From Morella rubra (Eukaryota; Streptophyta; Magnoliopsida; Fagales; Myricaceae), in assembly GCA_003952965.2 (NCBI GenBank), contig CM025854.1, positions 26,407,615 through 26,471,614 on the forward strand: DNA of 64,000 bases, in the 5' to 3' direction. The translations under genes were made by a program, and so were the position numbers. Shown here piece after piece: positions 57,260 to 64,000 of this stretch; within the stretch, counting starts at the first letter, position 1, and every line of letters starts with the position of its first letter. The notes beneath the pieces were generated by a model. That model ran no database searches and had not been told where the DNA came from. It saw only the letters and a list, made by a program, of their open reading frames with translations.

Positions 57260-60200
57260 AACGGGTGGTAGGGAAATGAGTTGTCAATGAGGAAATAGAA
57301 AACGACGGATTCTACGGTTTAGGTAAAACCAGCTTATTTTACAACGACGTCCGCATGTGAAATAAAAAGACATATATATATATATGTATGAAAAACCACC
57401 CAATGGCCAAGGAAGGACAACATGGGTACCTTAAAAATTGAGGGTCTGTTTAGATTGTAATATTCAATACCCCTAATATTTTGAGATCGTCTCCTCGTTT
57501 TAATATATTTGATATCCTAGATACCCCAAATAAATAATTATTAAATTCGTACACTTTAATCTGTTACGCGTTTATGTAAAATTTACAGCGGATATAAAAA
57601 AAAAAATCATATATATGTATATTTAATAGTGGCGTTAAATACAACTAACAACTAACATTTTGCATGATGCTAAAGCTACTAGTGGCAATAGGTTGGTTTT
57701 AACTTCTTTTGATACGTTTCGCTTATAAGAGTAATATAATTTTAGTAGTTGAGGGTACCGAGTATCCAACTTTAATAATTATTTTATATATTTCGGAGCT
57801 TTTGTAGTTTTCATCGATTTTGTTTGGATGTACGTGGTAGTTGAAAGATAATTGGGAATTGTTTCTAATTCGAAACACGTGTGCAACTAATTTTTCTCCT
57901 TGAAATAAAACTCATTTGCTATTCCGGCTCGAAGTGCAATAATATTTCTTTTCCAACAGGAAAAATCGTATACTACTTTATTGTAATAGTCTCTGGATAT
58001 ATTCTTAGGGAAAAGACAAGTTATTTCGGATTTGGCTTCGAATGTCACTTTTTTGTGTCCTTTTTTTTTTTTTTTTTTTTAAGAACAAGTTTATAACAGG
58101 GACGACCGAAACTGGACTGTGTGAGGGCCATGACTTCCGGTCCAGCCATCCAAAAAATGAAAGAATTTTTTTTAGGTTATATTTATTTTATCTTTATGAG
58201 ATTGGCTCTTCTAATAAACTATATTATTATAATTTGATCCGTAATTTTGTTTCTACTGTTTGCGTGTGTATATTTTTTGTGGGTTAATGATTTTTTAAGT
58301 TCATGAGTTTTACATATTTTTAAAAAATCATCTCTAAATTTTCGTTTTGCTCAATTTTGTTTATCATTTATTTTTATTTATCAATTTAATCTTTCTGTCT
58401 ATTTTCATTAATAACATATACTATCAGCTAATGGCCATTCACGTTACATTCAATCAGATAATTCATTATATGTATTAAAATTTATTAAAAAATACTACAT
58501 CAAAATCATTGTGCCACATCATAAAAATAAAAATATTACCAAAAAAAATTAACTTTTTATTAAAAAACTAATAATATTAAAAAAAATTAATAACCGTAGT
58601 CAGCCATCTACTCACCCACCCAGGCCTCTTGATTATATATTACTGAAGCGGGAAAGAGAAACTCGAACGAAGAAGGAAGAAAAAAAAAAACAAAAAACAA
58701 AACAAAACAAAAAAACAGAAAGAGAAGGGTGTTTGCTTTCCGACTGCTCACTGAAGATTTTCGGCAAAAACAATGCGACAGATAACTTTACAGGCAGTAA
58801 AGTAAGAGAATCACATCAGACTGCACGAACTTCAATTTTTTCCCTCCAAAATTACTTGTACTTAGGAGAACTGGTGGGAAAATGTTAAAGAAACTATTTA
58901 CTATGTATATAGATAATAGCTATTTTGCTCCATATGCATGCAATTCACCCTTAAGACATTTAGACGAAGATAAATTTATTTATGTGAAGATAAATAAATT
59001 TACAAGTAATTTCAATCTTAGATATTTTAGATGAAGATAAATAAATTTATCCCAAGAAATTAGAGGATTGACGCTAAAATAAGTGAGCAATTTTGAATTA
59101 TAAAACATTTAAGTTTTATTATATTTAATCACTTTGACATAAACAAAAAGAATATGCATTAAATGTTAGAGGATTCGTATTATCTGATAATTATAATAAA
59201 TATGGTAGGTCCCATATATTATATCATTATAAATGCACTCGTAAACTTTGACCATTTGAAATATTTAGAAATAAAAATTAAGAATATTGAAGTTTTATTG
59301 GATTTTGTGATAAAATGAAAAAAAATATAAAATTTTATGAAAGTTAATGAAATTTTTTTAAAAAAAATAAAATTTTATTAGAATTAATGAAGACGTGACG
59401 AGATGAATGATTTGAGTGTATTTATTGTAATGTAAATAGGTGATTAAGTTTGAGATATTATTTTGAAAATATTTTACTTGATAAAAATTTTGAATTAATT
59501 ATATTTGTAAATTAAAATTTTGGAATAAAAAGAAATTTTGGTACAACTAATAATTTACAAACGCCTAAATTGTCTCTCGTACGAATATTTAAAAAAGAAA
59601 ATTTGTACCACGTTGCCGAGCAACACCAGTATAATTGTGAATTTACTGAGCAATGAAATAAGTTTTTGTTAAAAAAAAAACAAAAAGGATAAAGAAAACC
59701 AACAGGAGAATATGTTTGTAAAATGAGATAAGCAATTGACTTTGACCATAAACGTGTAGAAATGAAAGCCCAACCAGATCAAGCTGGCTCGCATGGACTG
59801 CCCCTCAGTCTCTCTCTCACAGTTTGACTTTTCTATGAAAAATGAATGATCCTATCGAGTAGAAAATGATTATTTTGCTGGACTTCTTACCACGCGCGCC
59901 AATTGCGGACCGAACAAAATAAAAGAGACCACGGGAGAGTAGGTCCCACCAGGTACAGATTTTAGATCCAATGTCTTATCGCTCACAGACTTCGGAGTGC
60001 GATCATGCCACGTGCCCCTGTTTTAAGATCTGGAATCTAATTTGCTTTCCGGCAAATAAAGCTACCACGTGCATAGCCCTCAAGATGTCCAATGAATAGT
60101 GGGAGTTAACTGTGGTCCGAACAATAGTTGTACCATACAATCCAATCCAATACTTAAATCTTAAGAAAAACAACACAAAAGCCAGGAGTTGTGTTTTTTT

Positions 60201-60656
60201 TTATTGGTTGATTTACAAAAATTATTTATCTTGTAAATATATCATAGCTAAGATGATGTCTATTATTGTTTAATAAAAAATTCAACTTTAACAAAAATTA
60301 AAGTCAAAATTTTTATTACTAAACATCAACATTTCAAAAATTTCACACAAATTTTAACAATTGTTCATACCACTTCAATACAAGATTATATTAAATATTA
60401 TTTCTCTTCACTTTTTGAAAAATTATAATAAAAATCATTTTACAATCAAACATCTAAAACTTTTTCATCTAACTTTTCACAGTACAATCTCAAAATTTTT
60501 AAAATTTATGCTCGGTAATAATCACCTAAGCTACTAAAGAAGAAAAATAGTTTCAGATGTTAATTTCTCAATAAAATCCCACAATATGATGCTAATAAAA
60601 CTCAAGATCCTCGAAGAAGCTTGTCTATTTCCAACTGTACTCTCTTGTTATACAGC
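57260..60656. other. AT-rich intergenic DNA with MITE-like blocks
   Basis: No recognisable genes. Blocks at about 59260-59540 and, in reverse orientation, 60200-60530 share the AAAATTTT...GTGA(A)AAAGT(GAAG) pattern of the copies at 18945-19165 and 23995-24180. The second block ends GAGCATAAATTTTAAAAATTT when read on the minus strand. Poly(T) and poly(A) runs occur at about 58060-58081 and 58680-58710. Confidence 0.45.
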
Positions 60657-60802
60657 TGTTAGCAATATGTTATTATTTTAGTTTTACCACTCATTTTAGA
60701 GCTCGATTACTTTGTATATAAATAGCCGATATATCATAATAAAATAAACAAGTTGGTTAACACCACAATATGCTATCTCTTTTTACTTTTACTCTGTTAA
60801 CA
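60657..60802 (+). repeat. 5' LTR of the copia relic (about 146 bp)
   Basis: It begins TGTTA and ends TAACA, the usual inverted TG...CA termini, and carries a TATA box (TATATAAATAG, about 60714-60724). It is short for a copia LTR but within the known range. The assignment rests on the termini and the adjacent primer-binding site; the matching 3' LTR is not in view. Confidence 0.75.
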
Positions 60803-63800
60803 TGGTATCAGAGCACTAAAACCATCTCCGCACCTTTGATTTCTTACCTTCCAAATGACCAACTCTTGAATCATTAATGATCCTACCAATCCTTACTATA
60901 TGCACCATGGCGATAGCTCATCTAGTATTCTAGTTTCTCAACCACTGATTGGAGTGAATTATAATGCATGAAAAAGAGCAATGACAATTGGGTTGAACGT
61001 GAAGAACAAGCTAGGCTTTGTTACTGGCGTGATGCACAAACCGTTACCTTCGAATGCGATGTTCGTTCACTGGAACAGATGCAATATGATGGTGTTATCT
61101 TGGTTAGGTAATTCTTTATCCAAGGATATCGCTAGTTCTATCCTTTACATCGATTCGACCAAAGAGCTTTGGGGTGAATTGAAAGATAGGTATTCTGAGC
61201 GTAATGGACCTAAAATTTTTCAATTATAGAGATTAATTTCTTCGTTGAAACAAGGTCAGATAAATGTCAGTACCTATTTAACCAAAATGAAGAGCTTGTG
61301 GGATGAACTTATGAATTTCAAACCACAGCCTATCTGTAAATGTGATCCAGCATGCAACTGTGGCGTGATTAAATCCTTAATGGATTACCACCATTAGGAG
61401 CAAGTGATTCAGTTTCTCAGTGGACTTAATGACTCCTATTCTGCAACACGGGAGCAAATTCTTCTACTTGATCCTCTGCCTCCTCTTAATAAAGTGCATG
61501 CAATGGTGCACACTCAAGAGAGACAGAAAGGCCTCTCATTACCAGCTGAAATAGAGGTTGAAGCTTCAGCAATAGTGAGCCGATCTTGTCCTACGCCACA
61601 ATACCGTGGAAATCAACAGCCATATCAGAAGAAGGACAGACCGATTTGCAGTCATTGTGGAATGACTGGCCACACTGTCGACAAGTGTTATAAACTCTAT
61701 GGATATCCTCCTGGATATAAGCATGGAAAGAATCAATCTGGACCAGCAGCACACCAAGTCTTTGGTTATTTTCCAAAATCTTCTTCAACGACTAGTGATG
61801 ATCCTCCAATATCGCAGCCTCAATTTCCTTTTTCACGAGAGCAATGTGATCAACTGCTTCTTCTTCTTCAATCACAAGGAAATCAATCTCCCATACATCA
61901 AGCCAATGTTGTGAAAGTTCCTTCTACTGATTCTCTTTTGAGCTCAGCAAGTATTCACATCACTTGTACCACTTTATCCTCCAAATTATCCTCTGTTTCT
62001 TGGATTCTCGATTCAGGAGCAACAGATCATGTTGTTTACTCACCATCTTTCTTTACATTTGATATTTCTGTTATCAATACAAAACTCAGATTAACTAATG
62101 GAGATTCTGTTCTAGTAACTCATATAGGTTCAGTTCAACTCTTTGATTCCCTCCTGTTGACCCGAGTTCCTTGTGTCCCTTCATTTCAGTTCAATTTAAT
62201 ATCTGTCAGTCAATTAACTCGGTCAAATGACTACTGCCTTCTCATGATTTCTAGATTTTGTCTTATCCAGGACCGATCCTCATGGAAGATGATTGGATTG
62301 TGTAAAGCACGACAAGGCTTGTACTATTTTGTGCAACCTCTTTATCATGCTTCTTTACAATCTATCAATTCTCATGTTCTCCCTTTCAATTCTGCTATCT
62401 GCAATTCCATTTTCAATTTCCATAATTCTACTGATCTTGATCCGTGGCATTGTCATTTAGGACATGTTTCTGCAGATCGAATCAGCACTTTGCATCATAT
62501 GTTTCCTTTTATTCAATCTAATAAAGTTCACTGCAGTTCTCGTCACTATGCAAAGCAGCATAGGTTGCCTTTTCCTCTTAGCACCACTTGTTCCGCTCAT
62601 ATTTTTTATCTTATTCATATCGATATTTGGGGTCCTGTTTTCTACCCTATTTTTAACTGGTTGTCAGTATTTCTTAATAATAGTCGATGACCATTCCAAA
62701 TGTACCTGGGTCTATTTGATGAAACAAAATCAAAGACCTGCTCCCTTCTTATCTCATTCATTCAGTATGTTAAAACTCATTTTAACACCAAAGTCAATAC
62801 CATATGTTCTGATAATGGTGCTGAGTTTTCTATGCCTTCCTTTTATTCTTCCAAATGCATTACACATCAAATTAGCTACGTTGCAACTCCCCAACAAAAT
62901 TGAGTTGTTGAACGCAAGCATAGGTACATTCTCAATGTCGCAAGAGCCTTGCAGTTTCAATCAAATCTTCCCTTGAAATTTTGGGGAGAATGTGTACTCG
63001 CTGCCACTTATATTCTCAATCGGATTCCTACACTTTTCCTTAGAAACAGATCTCCTTTTTAGTGTCTTTTCAACAAAATTCCTTCCTACTCTCATTTCAA
63101 GATTTTTGGCCATTTATGTTATGCCTCTACTCTTGCACATTACAGGCAAAAATTTTATTCAAGAGCCCGACAGTGTCTCTTTCTAGGCTATCTCTTTGGG
63201 GTCAAAGCTTACAAGCTTTATGATCTCACTTCTCATAGCCTCCTCTATTCCAGAGATGTCATGTTCTATGAAACCATTTTTCCATAAAAAACTATTCCTT
63301 CTTCCAATTCTACTCCTTTACCTGTTTCTATTTCTCTACCACCTGATTTTTCCTTCTGCAATTCTCAGCCTCTAGATATTCCTTCAGCAATTTCTGATTC
63401 TTTCTCTTCACCTATTTCAAGATCTTTATGGTTTAAAGCAAGCCTCTAGACAGTGGTTTTTCAAGTTATCATCATTTCTGGTTTCATATGGCTTTGAGCA
63501 GTGTCGATCAGATTATTCTCTTTTCACTAAAGTTTGTGATTCACAGTTCATGGCTTTATTGATCTATGTTGATGATATATTAATTACTAGTACTGATTCT
63601 TCCTCTATCATTCATATTAAGAACTTACTACATTTGAAGTTCAACATAAAAGATCTTGAAACTCCGAAGTTCTTCCTTGGCATTAAGATTGCTCTTTCTT
63701 CAAAAGGGATTTCCATTTGCCAACGTAAATATGTGCTAGATCTCTTTGAGGAAACAAGATTTCTTGGTTGCAAATCAGCTCCTACGCCTCTTGAGCAACA

Positions 63801-64000
63801 TCAAAAATTTTGCCTTGACGATGGTGATTTATTGCCTGATGCCAGTTCCTATTGCAGATTGGTTGCAAAACTCCTCTACCTCACCTTTACTCGGCCTGAT
63901 CTCTCTCATTCTGTCCACATTCTTACCCAATTTATGGACAAACCCCGAAGCTCTCATCTTGCTGCCTGTCATCGTGTTCTTCGCTACATAAAATCCAGTC
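60657..64000 (+). mobile_element. Ty1/copia retrotransposon relic, 3' end outside the window
   Basis: A short 5' LTR (60657-60802) is followed directly by a primer-binding site TGGTATCAGAGC (60803-60814) matching initiator tRNA-Met. The parts follow in copia order: a UBN2-type gag region (from about 60980), a CCHC zinc knuckle (about 61650), the protease motif DSGAT (about 62010), the pre-integrase and integrase region (about 62430-63050) and reverse transcriptase (from about 63430, with YVDD near 63570). The integrase-before-RT order defines Ty1/copia. The copy is broken in several places, roughly six or more, so it is a fossil. The 3' LTR needed to estimate its age is beyond the right edge. 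Confidence 0.9.

Overview
This window is nuclear DNA from a flowering plant, most likely a eudicot. It has AT-rich intergenic DNA, genes split by short GT-AG introns, and recognisable plant families: a CYP735A-type P450, a five-KH RNA-binding protein, a class II LBD factor and Rubisco small-subunit (rbcS) sequences. I cannot name the species. Gene density is low. Four genes have a clear, apparently intact structure that matches a known family (CYP735A, KH, LBD41-like, and a 177-aa plant-conserved protein). A fifth, a 259-aa acidic protein gene, is intact but unrecognised.

Layout. 1-4600: gene-free upstream DNA. 4775-7755 (+): CYP735A-like cytokinin hydroxylase gene, five exons. 7756-16184: a gene desert with microsatellites and an AT-rich MITE-like copy, ending in a LINE fragment. 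16751-21833 (-): a seven-exon KH gene that probably has an extra 5'UTR exon near 23.3-23.5 kb and carries a 497-bp Mutator-type MITE in an intron. 24938-26026 (-): a two-exon LBD41-like gene. 26.1-33.2 kb: intergenic DNA with a second Mutator-type MITE and three diverged copies of a roughly 200-bp repeat, one of them just upstream of the LBD gene.

33.2-46.1 kb is the most unusual part. It contains three rbcS copies and all are disabled. Copy 1 is flanked by a roughly 0.7-kb direct repeat, the trace of an old tandem duplication. Copies 2 and 3 lie in two almost identical 4.35-kb tandem units and share the same five disabling lesions, so this pseudogene was duplicated very recently after it had died. 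The left edge of the unit lies inside a terminal inverted repeat of a Mutator-type MITE, and the junction carries short filler copied from nearby sequence.

48.5-49.3 kb (-): a single-exon gene for an acidic, basic-patch protein of unknown function. 50.0-50.9 kb: four tandem copies of a roughly 230-bp unit. 51.8-54.5 kb: two poly(A)-tailed retroposons, one with a 17-bp target-site duplication. 55078-56429 (-): a three-exon gene for a 177-aa plant-conserved protein of unknown role. 57.3-60.6 kb: AT-rich intergenic DNA with MITE-like copies. From 60657 to the right edge: a decayed Ty1/copia element whose 3' end is outside the window.

The genes do not form a pathway. CYP735A acts in cytokinin synthesis, the LBD factor is probably nuclear and hypoxia- or nitrogen-linked by family, and the rbcS copies are relics. 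I found no convincing new protein-coding system. The best leads are the duplicated rbcS pseudogene array with its MITE-embedded breakpoint, the set of 9-bp-TSD foldback MITEs, and the repeat shared with the LBD gene's upstream region.
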